Shown here: positions 56,194 to 64,000 of the stretch, piece by piece
How the letters are laid out: the number at the start of each line of letters is the position of its first letter
How positions within the stretch are numbered: the first letter of the stretch is position 1
From: an uncultured Methylococcaceae bacterium
GTDB lineage: Bacteria; Pseudomonadota; Gammaproteobacteria; Methylococcales; Methylomonadaceae
Direction: 5' to 3'
NCBI GenBank assembly: GCA_903917345.1
Contig: CAIXAE010000023.1
Location: 44,194-108,193 of the forward strand
DNA length: 64,000 bases
The notes under the pieces: model-generated
What the model was told of the DNA's origin: nothing
The model's input: the letters and a program-made list of their open reading frames with translations, nothing else
Database searches by the model: none
Made by a program: the position numbers and the translations under genes

Positions 56194-57558
56194 ATGCTTA
56201 AAAAAAACAAACTGTGTGGATTTAACAGTTTTTTAGTGATGTGTTTATTAACGACTTCTGTCATGGCGTCTGATTCAGTTGATAAGTCAGCGAGTCAGTC
56301 GTTTACTTTGGATCAAGCCATTGATTATGCCATCGCTAATAATCCAGACTTACAAATAGCCATACAGCGTATAGAGCAAGCAGATGCTCAATTGGGAGTT
56401 GCTTTATCAGCATTTTATCCACAGGTTTCTGCAAAAGTGGGGTATGAAACGTCTAATAACCCCGCACAAGTTTTCTCCATGATTGTTGCGCAAAGAGACT
56501 TTAATTCTAATTCAATCGCCAATATTAACGATCCAGGGTACAGACAAAATTTTCGACCCGAAATAGTAGGTAAAGTATCGCTTTTTAGGGGGGGGCAAGA
56601 TTATCAAAATAGCAAAGCGGCAGCTTTAGGAATAGAAGCGGCAGAGTTTGAAAGATCATCTATTCATAATGCATTAATTCAAGCGGTCACAGCAACTTAT
56701 TACGCACATCTTGCCGCGATTGAAGCTCAAAAAAACGCACAAAATGCGATTGTCGCTATTGAAAGTGAATTAAAGCAAACACAGTTAAAGCACGATGCAG
56801 GTACAGTGCTTAAATCTGATGTATTGTCCTTAGAAGTTAAATTAGCTGAAGCACAAGAAAGTCAAATTAGAACGGCTAATGGTATTGAAACGGCAAAAGT
56901 TAATCTGGTTAATTTATTAGGGTTACCCAGTCTGTCGGTTTTTAATATTTCTTCATCGTCTATTTTTAACTCCCCTAAATTCACACCCTCATTTAATGAA
57001 TTGCTAGAGCAAGCTATGGGTCAGCGACCTGAGGTAAAAGCCGCTGCAAAGCAGGTTGAAATTGCACAATATAAAGTAAAAAGTGCACAGGGCGCCTACT
57101 TGCCTAAGGCTGATGCTTATGTCAGTTATGGGCAAAATAGCCAGACGCCTGGTTTCTCGAGTAGTAAAGAGAATGTAACGGCAGGCGTTGCTGTTGAAAT
57201 GGATATCTTTTCTGGATTTAGTACTCAACAACAGCTGAGAACGGCTGAATTAAAAGCGACAGAAGCCCTTGAGACAGAACGTAAAACTAAATTGGCTGTT
57301 GAGCAGGAAGTTAAAGTGGCTCATTTAAAACTTCAAGAAAGTTTGGCTCGTGTTCATGTAACAGATTTATCGGTGCAGTCGGCAGATGAGGCTTTAAGGC
57401 TCGTTAAAGAAGAAAGAAAAGCTGAGGTCGTTACGGTGACTCGTTATATAGAAGCCGAAGTGGCTCGAAATACTGCACAATCAAATTCAATTGCCGCGCA
57501 TTATGATGCCTTGAGCGCAGAAGCCGCATTAAAGAAAGCCATTGGTGCTTGGAAATAA
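56194..57558 (+). CDS. TolC-family outer membrane efflux protein
   Basis: 454 residues: signal peptide ending near CLLTTSVMASD, then two repeats of the TolC fold with ALSAFYPQVSAKVGYETS, a long helical region, LLGLPSLSVFN and GAYLPKADAYVSYGQNS. It forms the outer duct of the pump encoded by the next two genes. The ATG at 56194 follows GGGAAAATC; an upstream frame to 56146 has no signal. Confidence 0.92.
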   Translation: MLKKNKLCGFNSFLVMCLLTTSVMASDSVDKSASQSFTLDQAIDYAIANNPDLQIAIQRIEQADAQLGVALSAFYPQVSAKVGYETSNNPAQVFSMIVAQRDFNSNSIANINDPGYRQNFRPEIVGKVSLFRGGQDYQNSKAAALGIEAAEFERSSIHNALIQAVTATYYAHLAAIEAQKNAQNAIVAIESELKQTQLKHDAGTVLKSDVLSLEVKLAEAQESQIRTANGIETAKVNLVNLLGLPSLSVFNISSSSIFNSPKFTPSFNELLEQAMGQRPEVKAAAKQVEIAQYKVKSAQGAYLPKADAYVSYGQNSQTPGFSSSKENVTAGVAVEMDIFSGFSTQQQLRTAELKATEALETERKTKLAVEQEVKVAHLKLQESLARVHVTDLSVQSADEALRLVKEERKAEVVTVTRYIEAEVARNTAQSNSIAAHYDALSAEAALKKAIGAWK

Positions 57559-57568
57559 AGGAACGCAC

Positions 57569-58654
57569 ATGACACAAACCGAACCCAAAAACATGAATAA
57601 ATTACTGGCCATTGCAGGGGCTGTTTTAGCATTAATTTTGTTACTGCTTTATATGCAAGGTAGTTTTGTGAGTAAGGTGGCTCCCGGTATGATTGAGCCC
57701 CCAGTTGATTCAAGCTTTTTAGCGTTACACACAAGCACGGTAGAGAAAAAGCAGGTGGCTGATGTTATGAGTTGGCCAGGCACCGTAAAGTCCAGAATCG
57801 TTGCTAATATCGCCCCTAAAATGACAGCACGTATTGTTGAAATTAAAGTGCATGCCAGTGATAAAGTGAAACAGGGTGATGTACTCGCACGTTTAGATGA
57901 AAGAGATATGGTCGCTCAAGAACAAGCGGCTTTAGCCGCGTTAGCAGGCGCTACTGCAGAGGCTAATCGCGCTAAGGCGGATGCTGAACGTATTCAGAGT
58001 TTGTATAGTAAAGAAGCGGCAACCAAAGAGCATCTTGATACTAGTGTGGCACAAGATAAATTAGCGCAAGCCAAAGTTAATCAAGCAACTAGTGTGTTGA
58101 CAGAAGCTAAATCGTTGCATGCGGATACTGTATTGCGAGCGCCTTTTGATGGGGTTGTGCTTAAACGATTTAAAGAGCCCGGTGATATGGGATTACCAGG
58201 CGTCCCTGTTATTTCTTTACAAGCACCGCAGGGCTTAAGATTAGAGGCTGATGTGCCGACCAGTTGTGCTAGTCAATTCACGCTTGGTATGCCTGCACAA
58301 GTGCGTATTGATACTTTAGGTCAAACGGTTACCGCCCAAATTGATGAAATTAGTCCTGACGTAGATGCACAAACTAGAACACAATTAATTAAGGTAACTT
58401 TACCGACTATGACAGGCTTGCAAGCCGGTTATTTTGGCTGGTTAGAACAAGGCTGTGCGCAACACGAAGCCTTATTAATTCCACTCAGTGCTGTACAACA
58501 TATTGGTCAATTAGAAGTTGTTAGCGTATTGGCTAAAGGGCATCAGGTTATGCGTCATATTAGAACGGCTAAAGTTTTTGGTGACCAGATTGAAGTGATT
58601 TCTGGTTTAGTTGCAGACGAAGTCGTTATTAGTAATCCACAGCAGGCACAATAA
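57569..58654 (+). CDS. RND efflux periplasmic adaptor (membrane fusion protein)
   Basis: About 361 residues with an N-terminal membrane anchor (residues 12-34), a biotinyl-lipoyl-like part (VEIKVHASDKVKQGDVLARLDERD), a helical hairpin (AQEQAALAALAGATAEANRAKADAERI) and a beta barrel (DTVLRAPFDGVVLKRFKEPGD). Links RND pump and TolC. The ATG at 57569 follows AAGGAACGCAC, 11 nt after the TolC stop. Confidence 0.92.
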   Translation: MTQTEPKNMNKLLAIAGAVLALILLLLYMQGSFVSKVAPGMIEPPVDSSFLALHTSTVEKKQVADVMSWPGTVKSRIVANIAPKMTARIVEIKVHASDKVKQGDVLARLDERDMVAQEQAALAALAGATAEANRAKADAERIQSLYSKEAATKEHLDTSVAQDKLAQAKVNQATSVLTEAKSLHADTVLRAPFDGVVLKRFKEPGDMGLPGVPVISLQAPQGLRLEADVPTSCASQFTLGMPAQVRIDTLGQTVTAQIDEISPDVDAQTRTQLIKVTLPTMTGLQAGYFGWLEQGCAQHEALLIPLSAVQHIGQLEVVSVLAKGHQVMRHIRTAKVFGDQIEVISGLVADEVVISNPQQAQ

Positions 58655-61600
58655 TGGCTGATCAGCAAAACTCCAAGCCACATCGTGGTTTGACCACAAA
58701 GATTGTTGAAATCTTTACAACTTCTCAGTTATCTATTTTATTTTTAATCATATCTTTATTAGCCGGCGCTGCCGCGTTAGCGTTAACTTCACGAGAAGAA
58801 GATCCACAAATTGTAGTGCCTGTGATGGATGTGTTGATTGAATATCCAGGGGCCTCTAGCGAAGAAGTCGAGAAATTAGTCTCTACTCCCTTAGAAGTTT
58901 TACTCAAACAAATTGAAGGGGTGGAATATGTTTACTCCATCTCCAAACCTGGTGCGGCTGTTGTGACTGTGCGTTACTTGGTGGGTCAGTCGTTTGAAGA
59001 TAGTTTAGTTAAAACCTGGGATAGGTTGATGTCTAATCAACATCTTATTCCTGCGGGTGTCACGCATTGGAAAGTAGCGCCCGTAGAAATAGATAATGTG
59101 CCGATCGTTTTGTTGTCATTGTCCCCACAAAGCTCGCATTATGATGCGATGGCTTTACGTCGTATTGCTGATGAATTAATTGTTTCTTTAAGAACGGTTG
59201 CCGATGTTGGTAAGAGTTGGGTCGTAGGTGGTGAGCAACGTCAAGTATCTATCTACGCTAACCCAGTCAGTTTAGCGGGTTATAATCTGACCTTAATGGA
59301 TATCACTCAAGCGCTTGCTAGTGCTAATGTTAATGTTCAGGCAGGTAGTTTTGAACGCAATAATCATGAAGTTGCGTTAGAAGTCGGTCCACATTTTACT
59401 TCGCCAACTGAGGTTAGCGCATTAGTGCTAAAGAATATTGCTGGACGGCCTATTTATTTAAGAGACGTTGCGAGGATTGAAGAGGGGCCTGCTGATGTAA
59501 GTCATTATACGCGGATTGGTTTTGGGCCCGCAGTTTCAGAAATGCCAACAGTGGGTAATGCGACTGGCGATCAGCCTAAAGTGGGGCAAGAGCGCGAAAT
59601 GGTGACTGTTGCTATTGCTAAACGTAAAGGCAGTAATGCGGTTGATGTGGCAAAAGCGGTTATTGCTAATGCAGAAAGCCTGCGGGGGACATTAATTCCA
59701 GAAGATGTGTTGCTAACCATCACGCGTGATTATGGTGAAACTGCTAATCATAAAGTCAACGAATTGGTGAAGCATTTAAGTTTTGCCATCGTTATTATTG
59801 TGGTGTTATTGGCCTTTTCTTTAGGTTTAAAAGAATCTTTTATTGTTTCAATCGCAGTGCCAATGACGTTGGCGCTCACTTTATTGTTGGATTACATTTC
59901 TGGCTACAGTATTAATCGTGTCACATTATTCGCTCTGATTTTATCGTTAGGTTTATTGGTTGATGATCCTATTGTGGATGTGGAGAATATTCATCGACAT
60001 TATAAATTGCGTAAAGAATCTCCTTTACAAGCCTTATTAACAGCGGTTGACGAAGTAAGACCTCCCACTATATTGGCGACTTTTACCGTTATCGTGTCCT
60101 TTTTGCCGATGTTTTTTATCACCGGGATGATGGGACCGTATATGGCACCAATGGCATTTAATGTGCCTATTGCAATGATTGTGTCTTTGATTGTGGCCTT
60201 TACAGTGACACCTTGGGCGAGCTTTAAGTTATTGCAAGGTGAGTATCATAAGCATGTTGATGAAGCGCCCGAAGACTTTAAACAGAGTGCAATTTATAAG
60301 GTATACCGCTCTGCTTTAGGGCCTTTATTAGCCACCACTGGGCGTGCTAAATTATTCTTACTCGTGGTTTTTATTGCATTTCTAGCCTCAACTTTGTTAG
60401 CAGTCACTCGCGCTGTGCCACTCAAATTACTGCCCTTTGATAATAAAAACGAATTGCAGATTATGATTGATATGCCGCGTGGGGCGAGTTTAGAGAATAC
60501 TGATCAAGTTGCACGTGCTTTAGGCTCTTACTTGGCAACCGTTAATGAAGTGACTGACTATCAGACATATACGGGCTTAGCTGCACCGATGGATTTTAAT
60601 GGCATGGTGCGACATTATTATTTGCGTAGCGGTGGGTATTTGGGTGAAGTGCGTCTTAATTTATTACCCAAAGATCAACGAGAACAGCAGTCTCATGAAA
60701 TAGCTTTGCGTATTAGACCTGAGATAGAAAAAATAGCTAAACAGTATGGTGCAAATCTAAAGATTGTAGAAATACCACCCGGACCGCCAGTACTTTCAGA
60801 TTTGGTCGCCGAAGTGTATGGGCCACCAGAAGCGAGTATAGATAGTTTAATATCGGTTTCTAAACGCATAAGAGCCGATATGGAAAAAACAGAAGGTGTA
60901 GTGGATGTGGATGATTTCTCTGAAGCAGCTCATGATAAGGTACGTTTTGATCTGAACAGAGAAAAAGCCGCCTTATCGGGTGTAAATGTTGCACAGGTAG
61001 CAGATACCTTGCAGACAGCACTGGCAGGAAAACAAGTGGGTGGAGTGCATTTAGATAGTGAACGTCAAGCTTTAGACGTGAATTTACAATTACCTCGCGA
61101 ATTACGATCTTCAGAGCTTGATTTACTGGCCTTGCGGGTAAGAACAGATACGGGTGCATTAATCCCATTAAGTGAAATCGGTACAGCATCAACAGTAGTT
61201 GAAGATCAGCCTATTTTCCATAAGAATTTGCAACGCGTCGCATACGTAGTGGCGAGTATGGCAGGACGTAGTCCAGTTGAAGCCGTATTCGATCTTAATG
61301 ATGTTTTAGCAGAGCGTCCTTTACCTAAGGGTTATAAGGCAGAGTTAGCCGGTGAAGGTGAATGGAAAATTACCGTTGATGTGTTTCGTGATCTTGGCTT
61401 GGCTTTTGCCGCAGCGCTAGTGATGATTTATGTTTTATTGGTGGGGCAAACGGGTTCTTTAACGGTGCCTTTAGTGATGATGATTGCTATACCTCTAACT
61501 GTTATTGGCATCATGCCGGGCTTTTGGATATTAAATCAATTGATGACTACGCCGATTGCCGGTTATCCTAATCCTATCTATTTTACGGCTACCGCGATGA

Positions 61601-61911
61601 TAGGCATGATTGCTTTAGCGGGTATTGTGGTTAGAAACTCGATTATATTAATCGATTTTATTGAGCGTCTACGTACACAAGTCGGTGTTACTTTAACGGA
61701 TGCATTGATAGAAGCCGGGGCTATTCGACTAAGGCCTATCTTTTTAACAGCCGGTGCCGCCATGTTTGGTGCGTTTGTAATTATCTTAGACCCTATATTT
61801 TCAGGCTTAGCATGGAGCTTTATTTTTGGGATTTTTGCATCGACTTTATTTTCGTTGCTAGTTATCCCGGTGGTTTATTTCTTAATAAATAGAGATAAAA
61901 CGGTAGATTGA
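58654..61911 (+). CDS. RND efflux pump, inner membrane subunit
   Basis: 1085 residues with two sets of six membrane helices and two large periplasmic loops. It shows TSREEDPQIVVPVMDVLIEYPGASSEEVE, the proton relay segment LGLLVDDPIVDVENIHRHY in TM4, and GIVVRNSIILIDFIE near the end. It belongs to the AcrB/HAE-like subfamily; the substrate is unknown. It overlaps the adaptor stop by one base (TAATG). Its stop overlaps the next gene (TGATG). Confidence 0.93.
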   Translation: MADQQNSKPHRGLTTKIVEIFTTSQLSILFLIISLLAGAAALALTSREEDPQIVVPVMDVLIEYPGASSEEVEKLVSTPLEVLLKQIEGVEYVYSISKPGAAVVTVRYLVGQSFEDSLVKTWDRLMSNQHLIPAGVTHWKVAPVEIDNVPIVLLSLSPQSSHYDAMALRRIADELIVSLRTVADVGKSWVVGGEQRQVSIYANPVSLAGYNLTLMDITQALASANVNVQAGSFERNNHEVALEVGPHFTSPTEVSALVLKNIAGRPIYLRDVARIEEGPADVSHYTRIGFGPAVSEMPTVGNATGDQPKVGQEREMVTVAIAKRKGSNAVDVAKAVIANAESLRGTLIPEDVLLTITRDYGETANHKVNELVKHLSFAIVIIVVLLAFSLGLKESFIVSIAVPMTLALTLLLDYISGYSINRVTLFALILSLGLLVDDPIVDVENIHRHYKLRKESPLQALLTAVDEVRPPTILATFTVIVSFLPMFFITGMMGPYMAPMAFNVPIAMIVSLIVAFTVTPWASFKLLQGEYHKHVDEAPEDFKQSAIYKVYRSALGPLLATTGRAKLFLLVVFIAFLASTLLAVTRAVPLKLLPFDNKNELQIMIDMPRGASLENTDQVARALGSYLATVNEVTDYQTYTGLAAPMDFNGMVRHYYLRSGGYLGEVRLNLLPKDQREQQSHEIALRIRPEIEKIAKQYGANLKIVEIPPGPPVLSDLVAEVYGPPEASIDSLISVSKRIRADMEKTEGVVDVDDFSEAAHDKVRFDLNREKAALSGVNVAQVADTLQTALAGKQVGGVHLDSERQALDVNLQLPRELRSSELDLLALRVRTDTGALIPLSEIGTASTVVEDQPIFHKNLQRVAYVVASMAGRSPVEAVFDLNDVLAERPLPKGYKAELAGEGEWKITVDVFRDLGLAFAAALVMIYVLLVGQTGSLTVPLVMMIAIPLTVIGIMPGFWILNQLMTTPIAGYPNPIYFTATAMIGMIALAGIVVRNSIILIDFIERLRTQVGVTLTDALIEAGAIRLRPIFLTAGAAMFGAFVIILDPIFSGLAWSFIFGIFASTLFSLLVIPVVYFLINRDKTVD

Positions 61912-62558
61912 TGACACTAAATTATGATTTCATCGCTTTTATGGTGAGTACGGTTTTAACACTGGCCTATTATTTATATTTAAATGGATTAGTGCGCCGT
62001 AAACCAGAAAGAAGCGTGCATACCTTTAATGCCAAAATCCGAGCTGAATGGGTTAATAAGGTAATGGGCAACGATAATATGAATATATTAGCGGTTCAAA
62101 CCTTACGTAATTCTGTTATGGCGGCCAACTTTATGGCATCAACTTCCATTTTATTAATAATGGGGGCTTTAAATCTAAGTGATAAAGCTCAGCAATGGGT
62201 GTCTTTATGGCCTTTAAGTACAACGCTTCAGGGTTCATTAGCAGATATTTGGCAAATAAAATTAGGCCTGTTACTACTCGATTTTTCTGTTGCGTTCTAT
62301 TATTTTTCTATGGCTATTCGGCTCTTTAATCATGTGGGTTATATGATTAATCTGCCTAGAGAAACCATGCTGAGTCAGGATTTGTTCAAACAAACGTGTG
62401 CCTATTTAAATAAAGCGGGTCGCTATTATTCCTTAGGTACACGCACTTTCTTTTTTAGCTTGCCGATTATTCTGTGGTTCTTTGGTCCGCATTTTTTAAT
62501 ATTAGGGACACTGATATTGATGGGTGGGCTTATTGTTTTGGATAAAGTGCCTAGCTAG
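61911..62558 (+). CDS. DUF599 family membrane protein
   Basis: 215 residues with about four helices. It has the N-terminal motif RAEWVNKVMGNDNMNILAVQTLRNSVMAANFMASTSI of the DUF599 family (unknown function). The ATG at 61911 overlaps the RND stop, so it is likely to be in the same operon. It may be an accessory of the pump or a separate protein. Confidence 0.85.
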   Translation: MTLNYDFIAFMVSTVLTLAYYLYLNGLVRRKPERSVHTFNAKIRAEWVNKVMGNDNMNILAVQTLRNSVMAANFMASTSILLIMGALNLSDKAQQWVSLWPLSTTLQGSLADIWQIKLGLLLLDFSVAFYYFSMAIRLFNHVGYMINLPRETMLSQDLFKQTCAYLNKAGRYYSLGTRTFFFSLPIILWFFGPHFLILGTLILMGGLIVLDKVPS

Positions 62559-62646
62559 ATTGCTAATGACATTTTTATAGTTATAAACTTAAAGTCTGGA
62601 TTTGGTTTTTGATCATTAAAGATCGAGAGGTTAATAGGGAGAAAAT

Positions 62647-62874
62647 ATGAGTAAAAAAATAATGCTAATGTTTTATCTAGGTTTTATTAGCGTAACGGCA
62701 CCCACAATGGTTGTATCAGCAACCTTAAATGATGGGAGTTCTTACAATGAGTCAAAAGAGCAGTCTTTGCATAGAGGCACAGAGAATACTGATGAATCTC
62801 AAGTCAGTTTTTTTGTTTTACCGGCTATCGTTGTTGGGTTATCCCTGGCTGTCTTTTTTCTCAAAAGAAAGTAA
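62647..62874 (+). CDS. Small exported membrane-anchored protein, unknown function
   Basis: 75 residues: an N-terminal signal segment (about 1-25, ending VVSAT), a short polar middle (NDGSSYNESKEQSLHRGTENTDESQ), a C-terminal hydrophobic helix (FFVLPAIVVGLSLAVFF) and a basic end LKRK. This looks like a C-terminal sorting or anchor signal, although no known motif such as PEP-CTERM or GlyGly-CTERM is complete. No homologue is recognised. Confidence 0.6.
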   Translation: MSKKIMLMFYLGFISVTAPTMVVSATLNDGSSYNESKEQSLHRGTENTDESQVSFFVLPAIVVGLSLAVFFLKRK

Positions 62875-62939
62875 TTTTCGTGGCTAAATCATGGGGTGTT
62901 TTTTGTAATCTGATCCACTGTAGCGGGCAATAATATATT

Positions 62940-63596
62940 ATGGAAACTGATTTTTGGATTGAAAGTTGGAGCCAAAATAAAATTGGTTTTCATCAAAAAG
63001 ATTTCAATAAACAACTGGTCAAGTATTGGCAAAATTTAGATATTTCGGCGGATAGTAAGGCTTTCGTACCATTATGCGGAAAGAGTCTTGATCTTTTATG
63101 GCTAAAACAACAAGGTCATCATGTTATTGGAGTAGAAGTTAGTGAGTTTGCGGTAAGCACATTTTTTTCTGAAAATAACTTAGATTATACTCGGTGTCAG
63201 CAAGATGACTTAGTCCAATGGGAGTCGGGTGACTTATTTATATGGCAGGGTGATTTTTTTAATTTAAATCAACATCAGTTAAATAATGTGGAGGGTGTGT
63301 TTGATCGGGCTTCATTGGTTGCCCTGCCTGTTATGTTGCGTGAGAAATACGCCCAACATTTAAAAAATGTTTTGCCTAAAAATACACAGATCTTGTTGCT
63401 TACCTTTGAGTATGATCAGACTAAGCGAGTGGGGCCCCCTTTTTCCGTGACTCAGGCAGAAGTTCAGGCGCTTTATGGTGATAAATATAAAATTAAAATG
63501 TTATTTCAAGAAGACGTGATTAATCACTATCCACAGTTTAAAGATCAAGGCTTAAAAAGTCTGGTGGAAAACGTTTTTTTACTTAAGCCCTATTGA
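62940..63596 (+). CDS. tpm: Thiopurine S-methyltransferase family protein
   Basis: 218 residues: METDFWIESWSQNKIGFHQ at the start, FVPLCGKSLDLLWLKQQGHHVIGVEVSE (SAM motif), GVFDRASLVALPVMLREKYA and LLLTFEYDQTKRVGPPFSV. These match bacterial TPMT. It methylates thiols and, in some bacteria, selenium, tellurium or sulfide species. Its presence near sqr could indicate chalcogen or sulfide detoxification, but that is only inferred. Confidence 0.93.
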   Translation: METDFWIESWSQNKIGFHQKDFNKQLVKYWQNLDISADSKAFVPLCGKSLDLLWLKQQGHHVIGVEVSEFAVSTFFSENNLDYTRCQQDDLVQWESGDLFIWQGDFFNLNQHQLNNVEGVFDRASLVALPVMLREKYAQHLKNVLPKNTQILLLTFEYDQTKRVGPPFSVTQAEVQALYGDKYKIKMLFQEDVINHYPQFKDQGLKSLVENVFLLKPY

Positions 63597-63600
63597 TGAG

Positions 63601-63630
63601 CAATGCCTGTTTTAATCAAAACAGGCATTG
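63601..63630. terminator. Hairpin after tpm
   Basis: A perfect 13-bp stem CAATGCCTGTTTT with its complement and loop AATC, directly after the tpm stop. The T-run is short. Confidence 0.7.
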
Positions 63631-63640
63631 TTAAAGCCAC

Positions 63641-63687
63641 CCTTAATACTGCTTTAGAATTTAGTAAAGCAGTATAAGGTCTATTTT
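63641..63687. terminator. Second terminator between tpm and carbonic anhydrase
   Basis: A 15-bp stem with one bulged A (CCTTAATACTGCTTTA opposite TAAAGCAGTATAAGG), with TATTTTTTT shortly after on the plus strand. It can serve both convergent genes. Confidence 0.8.
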
Positions 63688-63703
63688 TTTGTGTACTAAA
63701 TTT

Positions 63704-64000
63704 TTAGCTTACTTTGCCCGCGTCAGTAGCCGCAGGTACCTCGATTAATTTTCCTGTACTGCATTCATAGATATAGCCATAAACAGGAATATCAGAAGGC
63801 ACTAAAGGATGGTTTTTAATACGTAATACATCTTCTAAAACACTGGCGGTTTGTTCTTCTATTGTTAGCCAGTTGATGTAACGACCTTCAGCAGAACCAT
63901 GGCCTTCACAGCAATCATGCCAGCCATTTTCGTCAATTGATGCTGTTTTTAAACTGCTAGCCAACAAGTCACTCATGATCTCGTTGTTAAACAATTCCAT
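63704..64000 (-). CDS. Beta-carbonic anhydrase, C-terminal part (runs off window)
   Basis: At least 98 residues in frame to the window edge. It contains [37 protein letters not shown] and [25 protein letters not shown], which match the C-terminal half of beta-carbonic anhydrases. The zinc Cys-His-Cys ligands would be upstream, beyond the window. It supplies bicarbonate. The methionine at 64000 is probably internal. Confidence 0.8.
   Translation of the reverse strand: MELFNNEIMSDLLASSLKTASIDENGWHDCCEGHGSAEGRYINWLTIEEQTASVLEDVLRIKNHPLVPSDIPVYGYIYECSTGKLIEVPAATDAGKVS

Noticed and set aside
57542..57568. Earlier start for the RND adaptor that overlaps the TolC-like gene
   Set aside because: It begins with TTG without a ribosome-binding site. 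The ATG at 57569 has AAGGA at a proper distance.

Overview
The window is a chromosomal segment of an AT-rich gammaproteobacterium. The evidence is gene order rather than any marker gene: yceD-rpmF-plsX-fabHDG-acpP-fabF-pabC-mltG, nnr-tsaE-amiB, ygfB-pepP-ubiH divergent from zapA followed by 6S RNA, and cydDC/cydAB. The sulfur genes (sulfide:quinone oxidoreductase, YeeE/YedE pair, TauE/SafE exporter, sulfate ABC transporter, encapsulin-linked cysteine desulfurase) suggest a lineage with active inorganic sulfur metabolism. Order or genus cannot be fixed from the sequence alone. No rRNA, tRNA, insertion sequence, prophage or CRISPR array was recognised.

Layout. 1-7.3 kb (minus strand): complete type II fatty-acid initiation/elongation operon, from yceD-rpmF to pabC and the start of mltG. 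7.4-11.8 kb: glxR-hyi, a small RlpA-like protein, a TauE-type exporter and two small unknowns. 11.9-16.1 kb: purM, nnr, tsaE, amiB. It is followed by a 559-base non-coding gap that holds a degenerate array with a 20-21 nt period. 16.6-29.7 kb: housekeeping and envelope genes (yheS, OmpA-like, ndh, gamma-carbonic anhydrase, aroE, hemB, orphan mlaC, cmoB, ComEA-like). 29.7-33.7 kb: ubiH, pepP, ygfB diverging from a zapB-like gene, zapA and ssrS (6S RNA).

33.7-46.3 kb is the sulfur region. It starts with a two-gene YeeE/YedE transporter and an OprB-like porin. Next is an operon cysK-epsC-family 2A encapsulin-cysteine desulfurase cargo, preceded by a good sigma70 promoter and an intrinsic terminator that would release an RNA of about 65 nt. 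Facing it is the sulfate transporter operon cysTWA with a broken cysB and a degenerate EAL-domain gene.

46.5-54.2 kb encodes cytochrome bd and its assembly exporter: cydDC on plus, cydA-cydB on minus. The third gene of the cydAB operon is an unusual fusion: a complete CydX-like small subunit joined to a catalytically degenerate GGDEF domain. 54.6-62.6 kb, divergent from cydA, holds sqr, a DUF2892 membrane protein, a TolC/MFP/RND efflux system and a DUF599 protein. The window ends with a small membrane protein, a thiopurine methyltransferase-like gene and the C-terminal part of a beta-carbonic anhydrase.

How it may fit together (inference): sulfide is oxidised to quinone-pool electrons by Sqr and the electrons can leave through cytochrome bd, which resists sulfide in other bacteria. 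Sulfur imported or made is directed through CysK/EpsC to cysteine, and the encapsulated desulfurase removes sulfur from cysteine inside a protein shell. The two degenerate c-di-GMP-type domains (CydX-GGDEF and the EAL-like gene) sit beside the respiratory and the sulfur operon respectively. The CydX-GGDEF fusion and the encapsulin cluster are the most interesting items.
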